This document shows positions 1 through 11,582 of a stretch of 64,000 bases of DNA, in pieces (position 1 is the stretch's first letter; each line of letters opens with the position of its first letter). The position numbers and the translations under genes are program-made. Source of the DNA: Deinandra increscens subsp. villosa. Its lineage: Eukaryota; Streptophyta; Magnoliopsida; Asterales; Asteraceae. The notes beneath the pieces were generated by a model, which was not told the origin of the DNA, did not search any database, and worked only from the letters and a program-made list of their open reading frames with translations. The stretch spans positions 40,821,279 to 40,885,278 of the forward strand of contig JBCNJP010000006.1 in NCBI GenBank assembly GCA_039602395.1, in the 5' to 3' direction.

Positions 1-632
1 ATCTTACTGCAAGTAGACCTGACATCATGTTCAGTGTTTGCTTATGTGCAAGATATCAGTCCTCACCAAAGGAATCTCACATGCTAGCTGTCAAGAGAAT
101 TTTCAAGTATATGAAGGGTCAAACAAAACTGGGTTTATGGTATCCCAAAAATTCTGACTTCTCTTTTAAAGCATTCACTGATAGTGACTATGGAGGATGT
201 GATATAGACAAGAAATAAACATTAGGAGGATGTCAATTCTTGGGTGAAAGACTTGTCTCCTGGAAGTGCAAGAAGCAAACTTGTGTTTCTACATCAACTG
301 CTGAGGCTGAATATATTGCTGCCTCAAGCTGCTGCAGTCAAGTTCTTTGGATCCAAAATCAGATGCTTCATTATGGGATCACCTTCATAGAAACTCCAAT
401 TTTTGCAGACAACAACAGTGCCATCTCCATCATCAACAATCAAGTCAAGCACTCCAAAACAAAGCACATTGATATAAGGTATCATTGTATTAGAGATTGT
501 GTAGAAAAGAGTCTGATTAAATTGTTCAAATTTCACACTGATCATTAACTGGCTGACTTGTTTACCAAAGCTTTTGATGAGGCAAGATTCATCTACCTCA
601 TCACAGCCATTGGAATGATGAACTTTGATTAA
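1..632 (+). pseudogene. Copia RT C-terminus and RNase H (partial, broken)
   Basis: Reading from base 3, one frame runs to the stop at 630-632 with two nonsense codons inside it (216-218 and 546-548). It begins at the conserved 'SRPDIMFSVCLCARYQ' segment at the end of the RT connection domain. RNase H signatures follow: the first catalytic Asp in FTDSDYGGCD, the Glu in STAEAEYIA and an Asp in ADNNSAI. A C-terminal KHIDIRYH segment then leads to the polyprotein end. RNase H removes the RNA strand during reverse transcription inside the retrotransposon particle. The first nonsense codon follows the DIDKK segment; the second replaces a residue just before LADLFTKA. The homologous part of element A is at 26776-27405. 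This is the 3' end of pol, not a host gene. Confidence 0.92.
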
Positions 633-1384
633 GTCAAAACTTTTCATAACCTCAATAAAAGAGAAATTTGTGTCTAAGAGCCTGTCTCTTGATACAAAAA
701 GAAAAAGAAAATGAAAATTTCTTGTGTTAATTAGAAATCATTTCAGTTCTTAGTCAGCAACTGCTGTCAAACTATAAAAAATTAACAAAATTTTAAAAAA
801 TCATGTGTTTTGCTTTTCCGCTTCAAGTTCCGGCTCAACCTGTGAGAAAAGAACTTTTGAAAATCTCCGGGTGAACTTCAACCGGAAAATGCTTTATAAT
901 TACGTGGTAAAAAAGTATTTTTGAAAACAATTCTTCCAAGCGGAAAAATCTTCCGCTTGAAGTTCAAACGAAAGAAATTTAGTTTTTAAAATAAAGGAGA
1001 AAATGGGTTCCGCTTGAACTTCCGGGTCAACAAGTCAAAGTTACCTTTCATTAAATTACCCAGAAGGCACAACTTTCTAAGTGAATACACAATAAATTAC
1101 CCATTAAGTTTTTAACCATTAAATATCCGAGGTTTCAGTAAATATCCTTTTGGATAATGGCATGCTTTAACGTGTTGTACCGTATAACCCAAAAAGCACA
1201 AGTCACATCAGTTACTCACCGGATGCGTTAAAACCCCTCTCCTCCATGTCACCGATGAAAAAGTTAAAAGCCCTAGTTTACCGTCATTTCCCCATTTCTC
1301 ACAAACCCCACTCCCAAATTTCTCTCCAAACCTCTCCATAACTTCCCAAAACTGTCAAATTCTCTCTCGAAACCCAAGTCAACA
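633..1384 (+). other. Spacer between pol and extra ORF
   Basis: About 750 bp without a credible gene. It is clearly related to the same spacer in element A (27406-28158). It carries several copies of the motif TTCAACCGGAA / TTCCGCTTGAA (near 826, 877, 936, 951 and 1006). A CT-rich stretch (about 1290-1380) just before the extra ORF start could be its 5' leader or promoter, but no clear TATA box marks it. Confidence 0.6.
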
Positions 1385-3239
1385 ATGACTCCGAAAGCAA
1401 GCACAAGTGGCAAGAAACCTGCCAGTGATTCGAAGTTCCTCGTGGAACACAATCTTGTGGCTTATCTTGAAGCGCCCAGTAAAACGGACATTTACAATGG
1501 CATGATCGAATTCTTAAAGAACTCTCACATTCATCACGCGCTGACAGTTGAAGTGTTGATTTTTTATAAATCATGGAAGAATTTTGGTCTCATGCCAGGG
1601 TCGCCGAAGATAGCAACGGTGGTGAAGCAATCGTGTCAACTGTTTAGGGCACGCAAGTGGAAATAGATGAAGCAAAGATTAGAAAAGTGTTAAAGCTAAG
1701 GGATGAAAATGGTTATGTGTGTGTAGACTCCAAGGTGTATCTACCACTGTTTGAGACATTGGCTACGATGGTTCATTGGAAAGCAAGACAATCAAAAAGG
1801 GGAAAATGCCATACAAATGGAGGTTCCTGGCCCACACAATTTTAGTTTGTCTGACTCCCAAGAAAGGAGGTTTTGATCAACTTGCCGCTGAACAAGCCTC
1901 AACATTCTTTGCGGTGGTAAAGGGTCAAAATTTTAACTTTTCAAGACTTATTTTCAAAGGTCTAAAAGTAAATATTACACCAGCATATGTTTATCTTTAT
2001 CCCAAGTTCTTAACTTGTATTCTTAGGGAGGAATACCCTCAAATTATTGTGGGAGGTTCAATTTTACATCCAAAACTCCTAAATGAGAAAACTTTTTCTA
2101 ACCTAACTTTAAACAAGACAGTTTTTCTTGGAAGGGATACTGACCATCCCCTGCCAATTCCAAGGCAGTTTCCCGATGAACCTGCTCAGGCTGAGGTTCA
2201 AATGGAAACTATTGCTGCACATGAGCAACCTGCTCTAGATGACAGGACTACAAGCCCCATAGTTCCTGATCCCACATTTGCCCTCACTTCCTCTACTTTA
2301 AAAACATACCATTCCAAAAAGAGGAAGTCCACTGCTCAAACAACCACCACTGCCACTTCCTCATCTAAATCCTCACCTGCCGTTTTTAAAAGACAGATAA
2401 ATATGGTCATTAGGTCTCCTCCACATACTACCACCAACCAACCTGAAGCTTCAAGCCCCGCTAAAGGCAAAAAGCCCAAGCGGAAGCTAACCAAATGGGG
2501 ATTATCTCTTAGGGATGAACCTTCTTTTGAGGGGGAGTCAATAGACAAGGATGTACAATCCCTATCCGAGAGGTTCTCACCCCTACATCCCTTATCACCC
2601 AGGAGTGACAGTGTACTCAATCTTGATCCAAATGAGGATGTTATTAACTCACCAACCTCATTACATGAGAACATACCGATGGATCAAGACCCTGTTACAT
2701 TGAGCCCCTACTCTCTACCGAAGGTGAATCTCAGGAGTGATGATGAGATTCATGCAGAAAGGGCTGCTGCTGCCCACATGTCCCTACTGGACCTTGGTGC
2801 CAGTAGTAACATCGCTAAGGCCCAATCTGCGGCAATCTTCTCTGAATCAGCACCCAAGGGTCCTTCATTGGAACCAAGGGCTGCTGAGACAGGTGAAGAG
2901 AGTCCCAGGTGCCAAGAAACCATGGGTACCAGGATTGATAACTTGGTTTTGCCTAGGGATACTGGTAAAAAGCCAGTTGAGAACATTTATACACTACCAG
3001 AATTGATGAATTTGTACCAATCTCTCCAACAACAGGTTGACTCACTGAATGTTATTGTTGCTTCTTTGGTCAAAGGTGTTCCTATTCAGGCTGAAGCAGG
3101 TCCTTCAAAGCCAAACCTATCTGAAGATGAAGCTGATACTGTCAAATTGGGGGAGAAGATGACTTCAACACCTGCCATGATCAAAATTGAAGAAACAAAA
3201 ATAATTCCGGCTAAAGTAAGACCCACAGCCTGTAGGAAA

Positions 3240-5381
3240 TGTAACATCCGTATATTTCAAAAACTCGGAAACTCGACCCGCATCAAGATCCAAGTTTTAA
3301 GCCCAATTATCAACACCATGAATGTTTGATTACTTTATTCTATATGATAATACTCTGAAAATGATGAACGTGGGCGAAAACCGCGTGCGAAACCGAGTTA
3401 TAATGAAGCGGGAATCGCGAAAACAAGTTTGATGTTTGTTGTTGTGTTACTAGTCGCGAATTTCGTCCCACATTGCCCCACCAGCGAAATTTTCACTCCT
3501 TATACACCTATAAATACCTCTTCTAGGTCCCTTATAGCTTCCAACTCCTAGTTTTAGTATAAACAAGTGGAATAACCAAATTTTGGTGGTTCCACAAGTA
3601 CAATACCCCTTCGGGTGTCGTGCTTAGTAGTTTTTTTTATGCTCTCGGCGAGGAGGTGCTGCCCTTCAAGCTCGTCTCGTTTGAAAAGCTTCTTTGAGGT
3701 AATTCTTCTTCTTTTTCTTTCTTTGTTTCCTTTCTTTCTTTCCTTTCGTTATTCGCTTATTTATCGCTTTATTAGTTTAATTAGTTTAGTTTAGGTTCTT
3801 AGTTAGGTGCTTTAGGCTCGTTTAGGTAGCCTTGCTAAGGCTCGTTCTTAGAATGCCTAGCATTGTTAAGGCTTGTCCTTTGGATGGCCTAGCTTTGCAA
3901 AGGCACGTCATTATGACATGTTGCCTTGCTTAGGCCGATTTGGGTTTACTATAGCCCTTGTAGAGGCTCGTTAGGCCCAACGAGTCTAAACTATCATGTC
4001 CAATTTCATCTATATTCTTCTAATCGAAAAGTCAACGTTTTTATGCATGAAAAGATTGGGGATTAAGGCTTGTTCTTCACAAATCAACAATTAAACTAAC
4101 TTTTAATCATTCTAATATGTAATTCAAGTTTTGAACATAAACTCTTTTTTAAGAATTTCAAATAGATTAGAAATCGATCTTTGTTTAACAACATATTTAG
4201 TGATGGTACTTGAGACGCGAATGACATGTAGTAACTGGTAGTTGGGATCTCTGTCAAAAGGATAAGTGTTCGCATAAATCCCATAGTCGGACCTGGATAC
4301 TTACTTGGGATGCCCCGATGAGAGTGTCATAACCTATTAGGCCAAAGCATGTCTAGTAACGTTTAAGGTATTGTTACTCTTAAAAGTTAATATTTTTTTC
4401 AAACTTCAATTTATAACATTAAAACTCATCCCCCAAATGCATAAGAGCTTAGAATCCCATATTCCAATATTCATGTTGTCCCATTCTATTCTTTAAGGAT
4501 GAATCTTTGGAACTAATCCTTTCACTTTCACTCTTCGTTCCGTGGACTTAACTTCTAATCCAAGTGAGTAATCCTTGCCCCCTTTCTCATTTTATCATTT
4601 TGAGGTTGCAACATGTATCCTATTTCAAAGTGTTGTCTTTCAAGTTTATCATTTACCATGCGTATGTGATCTATGTGTGAATTATGTGTTATGTGACTTC
4701 TAGCATGATTTGTCAATATGTGATTTTCAAAGGCTTTCATGTTTATCAAAGGTTTTCATGTTTATCATCGGATGTCAAGTATGTCATGGTTGTCATGTCT
4801 GTCATGTCTTTCATTTGGCATAAACATTAACGTAAGGCCTGGGGTAACAAAGGTAGATCTATCGGTTGACAACCCACTCAACTTGACCGGTTCGGCGTTG
4901 GGTGTTTGGAGCCTATTTCATTATTTCATATAGTCTAACCTGCGGGTTAGGGAATCTTTCATATGTCATTGAGGTTTGTTTATGCCTATTATTTCATGTT
5001 GTCATTTTATACCAATAATTTTGGTTATGCCTAGTCTTTCATGTTGTCAATATCTTCTAACATGTTATATTTCACTTATTCTATCATATGACACGTAACG
5101 CATGTTTTTCAAATATATGTTATGTATTAAACTTGTGGTTACTCACGAACTATTTATAGTTGACCCCCTTTATTTTATACATGTTGCAGGCTTTGATGTT
5201 GATGTTTCAAGATGCTATCACATAGGGCTTTTGGACCTAGATTAATAAATAAATTGTATTTATTATCTTTCATGTTATCAATGAAATTCATTATTTAACT
5301 ATTGTCACTAAATTAGTTGTCATGAGCTTATGGGCAATCTAATCATGCCCCGACGTTTCCGCCGTCGGTTGGGGTGTGACA
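3240..5381 (+). mobile_element. Solo LTR, 2142 bp, inside the extra ORF
   Basis: Begins TGTAACATCC and ends GGGTGTGACA, with a perfect 5-bp TSD GGAAA (3235-3239 and 5382-5386). The interrupted ORF resumes exactly where element A's copy predicts. There is no internal coding region, so this is a solo LTR left by recombination between two LTRs. A TATA-like CTATAAATAC at 3508-3517 suggests plus orientation. The length and the TGTAACA...GTGTGACA ends fit Ty3/gypsy chromovirus-type LTRs, but without internal sequence the superfamily is an inference. Confidence 0.85.
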
Positions 5382-5694
5382 GGAAAGTTGGTGTTCAGCC
5401 CTTCTCAGTTGAAGATAGTTGGGTAAATGTGAAGAGTAGCCAACTGATAGCTATCTCACCATTTGAAGACCCAAATCTTACTGAATTGGTTCAATCCTCA
5501 ATGCTGATTGCTGGTGCTCTCCCTGAGAAAATAAACATGATCACGAGGCTGCCGAAAGATGTAATTTTCCGGCTGAAAGAGCATGTGATCAAGCTGAAAA
5601 GAACATTGCTTCCACCAGCAAAGCATCTGCTGAAAACATTGAAGATAGTACAGAAACTGCAGCCTTATGAACCATGACTGAAGGAGGAGATGAG

Positions 5695-6169
5695 TGTAAG
5701 GATCAATTTAAACCCTCACGCGATATCTAGACTAGTGAAACCGTGCGGAATCCGGTTTAACTAGTTGATTCAAGAAAACAATGAAAGATAGTGATCGGAA
5801 AGTACTAAAAAACAAGAAATAGTAAACACAAAGCAATTCGAAGAACACACTTTAGATTGATTACTGATTGCTTGCTACACCTTGATCGAAATTCTAAGAA
5901 GAATTTCGATATCACCACCAAACAAACACCAAAAGACTAGCAACCCTAAAACCAAATAAGATGGGACTATATATAGGTGAGATTGACTTGGTAAACAAGT
6001 CAATCTCCTTAGAGATTTTCGAAATCCCCAAGCCCACCTAAACCAATCGGACCCAAACCCACTTAAAACCTACAAAAGTTAGCCCAATTACATATATATA
6101 CTAACCCACAAGTAGTAAACAAGCCCAAAAATTATCTAATGCAAAAGCCTCATTTTCTAGGTCTCTACA
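5695..6169 (-). mobile_element. Solo LTR, 475 bp, inside the extra ORF
   Basis: Begins TGTAAGGATC and ends TCTCTACA, with a perfect TSD ATGAG (5690-5694 and 6170-6174). The ORF homology to element A is continuous across the insertion. A TATA-like CTATATATAGG lies near 5968; judged from the sequence around it, the LTR probably reads on the minus strand. It contains a perfect 10-bp inverted repeat GATTGACTTG/CAAGTCAATC at about 5981-6005. The family is unknown. Confidence 0.85.
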
Positions 6170-8130
6170 ATGAGAATATGTTAGGAGAAGGTGAAGGAAC
6201 AGAGGTGATTGAACTGACTCATAAAGAACCTGAAGTCACCAAACCTTAGGTGGTGACTGAAGTTCAACCTGAAGCTGAAGTAGTAGTTTAACCGGAAGCT
6301 CAACCGGAAACACAGGTTGAAGTTATTATGATCGATGAAAATGCTCCTGATCCAGTATTTGGCCCTAACAAGTCAATATTTGGAACTGATCAATTCCCTG
6401 TGGTTCAACCGGAAGATCAACCAAAAACTTAAGCTGAGGATATAGATGAGACATTGGTAGCTATGAGGAGTACTGAGCCAGTTCTAGCTGATGAGCCAAC
6501 TCATGCTAAAGAGCTAGTTCAACCTGTAAATGTCCGAACTATTCAGCAGGTTGTCCAAACTCCAGAATCAGAGGCTGTAAGTAAAATGGTGGAAGATGCG
6601 AGAGTGGCTGCTGAACATGAGAGGCTTGCTAAATAGTTTCAAGAAGAGTTGGATTTTTTCTCACAAAACTGGGTTGTTGAGAGTTTGTTTGAAGAAGCAA
6701 AGAAAAGCTCATTCGATTGGAGGTTGAGGGAATATAACTTGGATGCTATGACTGAAGCTGAAAGGCAGACTGATTGCTATTGCCTCCAGGATGCCCACCA
6801 AATTGGTGAAGAATGATGAGAACTATATGCTGCTGAAAAAGGTCAAGAGGGTCCTGATTGTCAGAAATTAGAAATCAGAGGAAGAAGTAAATCAAATGAA
6901 GGTCAGGGAGCTATACAATCTGATTGATTCTATTTTTCAAGAGCTTAGAGGAAATGATGTTGCTGTCAACCCAAATATGGTGTTGCCCCTACCATCAGAA
7001 TTCACTTCAGGTATGGCAACTAACATTAACGTTAAACTAAAATTTGATGATGTTGCAGATGTCCTACCTCCACCTTCTTTCATTTTTAACCCAAACCCTA
7101 CACCTACAGCTGTTTCATCAGCATCTCAGTCTCTTGCCATCATTCCCCACAAACCACCCTCAATATCCAAGAAAGTTGCCACCAAACTCTCAAACCCAAA
7201 ATACAGAACTGATAACTTCACTCCAATCATTCCCTTCAAGAAGAAACCTGCACCCACCATGGATTTATCAGATACATTTCTACTAACTCCTCCTACTAGC
7301 CTAACACCTGAAGCCAGTAGACTACCACCAACTCAAACATCCCTACCATATCTTACAATAAGAGAACCTTTAACCACCACTGCTCCTACACATACATCCA
7401 AACCAACTGATGTTCAACCTGGTCCCTCTTCTCCCTCATCAAAGTGAAAAGCACCTGCTGATCAAGAATCAGAAGATAATTCTGATGAAGAGAAAAAGAA
7501 GAGAAAGAGGAGGATGATGCATGCCAAGAAAAAGAAAGATCATAAGCTAAGGAGAAAGGCTCCACCCAGAAAGAACAAGATTGCAGGGTGGACAACAAAT
7601 GAAGCAAACTTTGACTTCACCTTCAATATTGAGAATGGCACACCTTTAGTAGTGAATGCTCACAAAGCTTCCGGAATGCTCTCTGCACTTCAAATGACTG
7701 ACATTTATGTGAAGTTAAGAGAGATTCTTAGCCCAAAAAGGGCAGGGCACCTGCTGAGATTATGTATTGAGCCTTCAGTGCATGAATGTGGAATGCTTTT
7801 CAGATCTCAAGGTGATACTGACAATGAAGAGGAAGAGCCTGTCAGTGATATACAATTCATCATTTGGGAAGAAGAAGAGAAGCTGTTTTATGTTCATCGA
7901 GCTGATGGTACTTTCACCGTTCATGAATCCATCTCTGTTCAAAAAGAATGGAATGAAAGAGATTGGGAAACACTTAAGCATGTGAAGGTGACCAAGACAA
8001 ACATGAATGTGTTATCTCAAGATATGAATGCAGGCATCAAATCCTTGGACAAGTAGGTCAAGGAGAAGATTTTTGGTACAAGTTAATTTTGGACTTAACT
8101 TTGAAGATGGAAAATAAATTTGACAGCATC

Positions 8131-8145
8131 AGCTTAGGGGGAGAT
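8131..8145 (+). promoter_or_regulatory. Polypurine tract of element I
   Basis: AGCTTAGGGGGAGAT lies immediately before the 3' LTR. It is the plus-strand primer for reverse transcription and is identical in element A (32289-32303). Confidence 0.85.
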
Positions 8146-8808
8146 TGTAAGGAATATCGCTTTGAAGATTTGCAGCTGAAAGCTAATTTTGAAGTGTTCC
8201 GGCTGAAGTTGAAGTTCGAGCGGAAGTCTCAAGTTCAAGAGGAACAGGCAGTTCAACCGGAAGAAGCAATTTTGTCATATAGCGAATATTCCGGGTGAAC
8301 TTGATTATCCACCAGATAATGAGTTCAACCGGACTTTTCCTGAGAAGTCTTTTCAGTCGTCCAATCCTGCAAAAGCTTCTTGGTTTCTTCCAAATCTATC
8401 AAAGCCGCTCTCCCAAAGTAGAATGTTGCTAATCACACGCAAGATATCCCATCTGTCGAAGTTTATTCTTTTGGTAGTTGTATTTGACTTTTTGTTTAAC
8501 GGTTTAGATTAAATCGTTTGAGATCAATGGTTGTCATTGATCTCGACAGCATTATATATAGCGTAGTTAGCTCTTAGTTTTACACACGGTTCTCGATCAA
8601 CTTGTAATAGTGTAACTTTGAGTTAATGCAAATAGTGCCGAGTATTTTCTACTTCAATGTTACAAAATTTATGCAATCAAACACTTACATTGTACAAGAG
8701 AATTAAAATATGCTTAAGTGAAGTGAAATATAACTTCATTCCGCAGGGTTATATTTACAAGTAGAGGGTTCCTTGTTAAGTTAAAGACTAATTAACACCG
8801 ATCCTACA
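8146..8808 (+). repeat. 3' LTR of element I
   Basis: 663 bp, TGTAAGG...CCTACA, the same length as both LTRs of element A. It contains a TATA-like ATTATATATA at 8551-8560 and several TTCAANCGGAA motifs in U3. Confidence 0.93.
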
Positions 8809-8936
8809 GTGTCCACAAGACCGACCTAATTGTTGTTGAATTATACAATTTCAACTTGTTTTTATTTTCATATTTTGTTATATCCGAGGCCTTATCTGCG
8901 TATCGAAAGATCGAGCTTAAGGTAGATGATTTAATG
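8809..8936 (+). other. Structured 3' RNA module, partial (element H)
   Basis: Contains the 3' half of stem-loop 2 (8809-8848, with GTCCACAAGAC as its terminal hairpin) and a decayed stem-loop 3 (about 8878-8936). The 5' part was separated by the insertion of element I. Confidence 0.65.
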
Positions 8937-9416
8937 TTCTTATTTCTTTTTGCATGGAACACAGTTGACTATATCATAAAACAACCATTATGTGTTAAAT
9001 CACAAGTGAAATCACAAAGTGTGATAAGCAAAGCATATATGAGTATGTCTGATAGTGTGGGGTACACTGGTCAATGCATATCTAATAAATACATTAACAT
9101 ATCTAGATGATATGAGTATGGTTGTGCCTGAGTTTAAAGATGGACAAATTATATTTGCAATCGACATGGCTTATGGGCTACAATAATTGAAATTGAAGTG
9201 TAGTTCAGCACGTTATGACCAATATGATCCCAAGTTGTGATCTTTCTCGCAAAAGACAGTGTTTAATTTTGTATTGCATTTACTTTTCATATAAGAAAAT
9301 ACCAAAAAGATTTTAGGTGTGTTTTGATATAAAGTTAGAAAAGCCAAAAAGATTATATTTCTTGTTTGTTTTTGATTGATCAACATGGGATACAAATCAT
9401 ATTTCAAAATCAATAT

Positions 9417-9452
9417 ATCTTGGAGTTTCGAAGAGACGTTTTGCACCAAGAT
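9417..9452 (+). other. Distal conserved hairpin (element H)
   Basis: Outer arms ATCTTGG/CCAAGAT with an inner GTTTC-GAA-GAGAC hairpin. The same structure appears in N1, E, B and G. Confidence 0.6.
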
Positions 9453-9641
9453 TATTTATGTTGACAGGTATTAAAGTGGAAAGAAAACATCACAACTTCA
9501 AGTCTTCTGAAGCTCTTGATAAAAAGAGATTACATGCTACAATGTCAAGTCTTGAAGATCAGATTAACCATCAAGTTGAGGGGGAGTTTGATTATAGAAA
9601 CAACTCTATATAGAGAAACAGATACTGCACGAGGGGGAGTT

Positions 9642-9870
9642 TGTTAGAGCATTATCAGGTCGTCATGTGAAGTATCCAATTCAAGAAAAAGCTTCAAGAT
9701 TGACTGTGTCTGAAGTGACACGAACCGGGGCCCGAACTGGTCCGAAGTGGCAGTTCGGGTGAGTCTCAGTTCAGACAGTCATGTGTTAGTATAAATAGTT
9801 TTTGTCTAGACTTGAAATGGATTCTTAGGGACAAATTTTGAGTAGACGCTCCGCCGCTCACGCACTAACA
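9642..9870 (+). repeat. 3' LTR of element H, internally rearranged
   Basis: Starts TGTTAGAGCATT after a polypurine tract and ends near CTCACGCACTAACA. It has a TATA-like GTATAAATAG at about 9790. At 229 bp it is shorter than related LTRs (343-389 bp). A 39-bp block (9803-9841) identical to flanking element D DNA (9875-9913) replaces part of its middle. Confidence 0.7.
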
Positions 9871-9874
9871 TCCC

Positions 9875-10545
9875 TGTCTAGACTTGAAATGGATTCTTAG
9901 GGACAAATTTTGAAGGAACCCTATCCAGTATATGAACAACTGTCCTTAAGGCCTTCGTCCATAAGAATTGAGGTACTTGTGAATTGGCTAACATACTCCT
10001 GACCATATTCATTAGTGTCCTGTTCCTCCTTTCAGCAATGTCGTTCTACTGAGGAGTACCAGGAATGGTATAATTGTTCACAATCCACTGTTCTTTACAA
10101 AATTTAAAAAACGGACTGGGAGCCTGTCCTATATCAGTATGTCGCCCATAATATTCACCTCCTCTATCTGATCTCACTACCTTTATTTTACATTTGAGTT
10201 GATTTTCAACTTTAGCTTTAATGGTTTTAAAAATATAAAGAGATTCAGATTTTTCTTTGATTAAGTACAAGTACATATAACGTGAGTGATCATCTATGAA
10301 AGTAATAAATGAATTATGTCTGGGTTATTCCTTCGGGAAAAGGTCCACAATTGTCCATATGTATGAATACTAGTAAACTAGAGCTCCTTGTGGCACCTCG
10401 CTTATTTCCCTAAGTCATTTTACCTTTAAGAAATTTAACACATGTTTCAAAATCAAAGAAATCGAGAGTTGGTAATATCCCATCCTTCACAAGTCTTAAC
10501 ATTTTATCTCGCGAGGTGTGGCCTAAACGTTGATGCGACAATACT
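9875..10545 (-). pseudogene. Copia integrase fragment (element D), broken
   Basis: On the minus strand, an RLGHTSRDKMLRLVKDGI segment (the zinc-binding GAG-pre-integrase region) is followed by integrase core pieces: an HMDNCGPF-like first catalytic Asp region, VRSDRGGEYY with the second Asp, and a degraded block ending in NRTLMNMVRSML. The only long open piece is 10046-10276. The catalytic Glu region reads through a stop (near 10050) and the frame changes around it. Integrase joins the cDNA to the host chromosome. This copy is dead and its C-terminal part is cut at the junction with element H. Confidence 0.75.
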
Positions 10546-10571
10546 GATGAGGTTTCTGTCCCTCGTTTCCT

Positions 10572-11193
10572 TTAAGTTACATTATCATTAATATTATATA
10601 GTGATTTTGAGAATTGGTCATCTAGTTCTAATTTATAGAGATTTCCTTCAAGATAGCCACAACCACAAACATGAAAGTTTGAAGTAATAGTGACTTTGCC
10701 TTGGCCATGCAAAATTTCATAACCATTATTGTCTAACTTTGGTACTGATACTAAATTCCGGGTTATCCTCGGTACATATAATGTATCATAAAGTTTAATA
10801 CAATGACCAGTTTTCATTATTAGTGTCATAGTGCCCACGGCTTCAACATTCAGTTCATCACCATCTCCCACTTTAATTGTTTGTTGGTTTCTTTCCAGCT
10901 TCCAGATTGTAAGGAATGCCTTAGTAGAATTTGTAACATGTGCCATAGAACCAGAATCAACCCACCAAGTGTTAATTGGAACATTTATGTTAAAGGACTC
11001 AAATATCATAAAAAGATGATTACCTTTCTTAGTTAGCCACTCCTTGAAGTTAAGGCAATCTCGCTGCCAGTGCCCCTTTCCATGGCAGAATTTGCAGTGA
11101 GGTTTACCTGAGGAGGTTTTGGGGTCAGAAACGTTGCTTGTACTAACCTTTTGAACTTTAGAGCTTTCCCCCTTTAATGGATTTTTGTAAAAC
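10572..11193 (-). pseudogene. Copia CCHC knuckle and aspartic protease (element D), partial
   Basis: A single open minus-strand frame runs from the junction with C's LTR (11193) to a stop at 10572. It starts with a Lys/Ser-rich linker and a perfect CX2CX4HX4C knuckle (CKFCHGKGHWQRDC, about 11060-11105), the RNA-binding end of Gag. The protease active site follows in WWVDSGSMAHVT (about 10945-10980). The LYVPRITRNLVSVPKL flap/hydrophobic segment lies further on. The protease would cut the Gag-Pol polyprotein. The upstream Gag is missing because the LTR of C interrupts it. This segment has no internal stops, but it is only a fragment. Confidence 0.85.
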
Positions 11194-11582
11194 TGTGAAA
11201 CGGATCTTACTAGAGGTTTGCTTGATCATATACGAGAGAACAAGATGTAAATATAAAGTTTGTTTTTATTGAAATCACAAAGACTCAGTTACAAACTCTC
11301 TAATCAGCTCAAATAGAGAAAAACACTCAAAACACATAGTTAAAAATCTGGTGCTCTCAAAGTTCTCTCTCAATTTCTACTGAATTCCAAAGAACAAAAT
11401 CTATTTATACACTTGAGGAACTACCCGAACTGGAGCTAATCTGAAGTGCCACTTCGGGTAGACACGAAGTGTCACTTCGGTTGCCACTTCGTGTGGGTTC
11501 GGGTGTCACTTCGCCTGCAGCCTCTTTTTCAATTCTCTTCTTGTTCAGATAGTTCACATGACGAACCGTATATGCACTAACA
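11194..11582 (-). repeat. 3' LTR of element C
   Basis: On the minus strand it begins TGTTAGTGCATATACGG and ends CCGTTTCACA, about 389 bp. It is preceded (in its own direction) by AGTTTGA-type purine-rich DNA. U3 carries repeated GAAGTGNCACTTCG-type motifs, and a TATAAATAG-like box lies at about 11400. Confidence 0.78.

Larger units (their letters stand above)
1385..8056 (+). pseudogene. Extra ORF (env position) of element I, broken
   Basis: Starts at ATG 1385 (MTPKASTSGKKPASDSKF), the position and sequence of the extra ORF in element A. It is split by two solo LTRs (3240-5381 and 5695-6169), so coding DNA is 1385-3239, 5387-5694 and 6170-8056. Frameshifts occur near 1560-1660 and 1800, and stops are scattered after 6240. 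The visible protein has an N-terminal globular part, a long Pro/Ser/Thr-rich low-complexity middle, and a basic Lys/Arg block near 7500-7570 that looks like a nuclear-localisation or nucleic-acid-binding patch. An acidic, more ordered C-terminus follows (about 7590-8056, containing FIIWEEEEKLFYVH). I see no signal peptide or membrane helix, so it does not look like an envelope protein. The N-terminus vaguely recalls plant transposon-associated domains of unknown role; I cannot name a function. Confidence 0.8.
1..8808 (+). mobile_element. Element I: Sirevirus-like Ty1/copia element, 3' part
   Basis: The window opens inside the reverse transcriptase/RNase H region of a copia element. Downstream come a spacer, a long extra ORF, a polypurine tract and a 3' LTR starting TGTAAGGAATATCG and ending GATCCTACA. 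Element A (12558-32966) has the same order and the same LTR, which fixes the right end. The 5' half lies before the window, so no TSD can be checked. The right flank starts GTGTC and continues the 3' region of gag-only element H, so I inserted into H. Two solo LTRs lie inside it. The coding parts are broken by stops and frameshifts, so this copy cannot make its proteins. The Sirevirus assignment rests on the RT/RNase H style, the extra ORF after pol and the AGGGGGAG primer tract. Confidence 0.9.
8809..9870 (+). mobile_element. Element H: gag-only retrotransposon, 3' end
   Basis: The sequence continues straight from the end of element I's LTR into the non-coding 3' region shared by elements N1, B, E, F and G. 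It holds part of the triple stem-loop (8809-8936), the GTGTGGGGTACACTGGTCAA block (about 9057), the distal hairpin (9417-9452), a purine tract GAGGGGGAGTT (9631-9641) and then an LTR starting TGTTAGAGC. The gag part would lie left of the window, beyond element I. No coding sequence is visible here. Confidence 0.85.
9871..11193 (-). mobile_element. Element D: remnant of another Ty1/copia element
   Basis: A minus-strand stretch encodes, in order, a CCHC knuckle, protease, GAG-pre-integrase and integrase. Its LTRs, RT and RNase H are not visible. H borders it on the left and the LTR of C on the right, so it is an older host of both. Its protease motif (WWVDSGSMAHVTNST) differs clearly from that of element A (WVVDSGCTCHMT), so it belongs to another copia lineage. 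Confidence 0.85.

Noticed and set aside
2336..2674. Minus-strand open frames opposite the extra ORF, gag and pol (for example 2336-2674, 16247-16675, 21606-21929, 60753-61166)
   Set aside because: They are antisense shadows of recognised plus-strand coding DNA.
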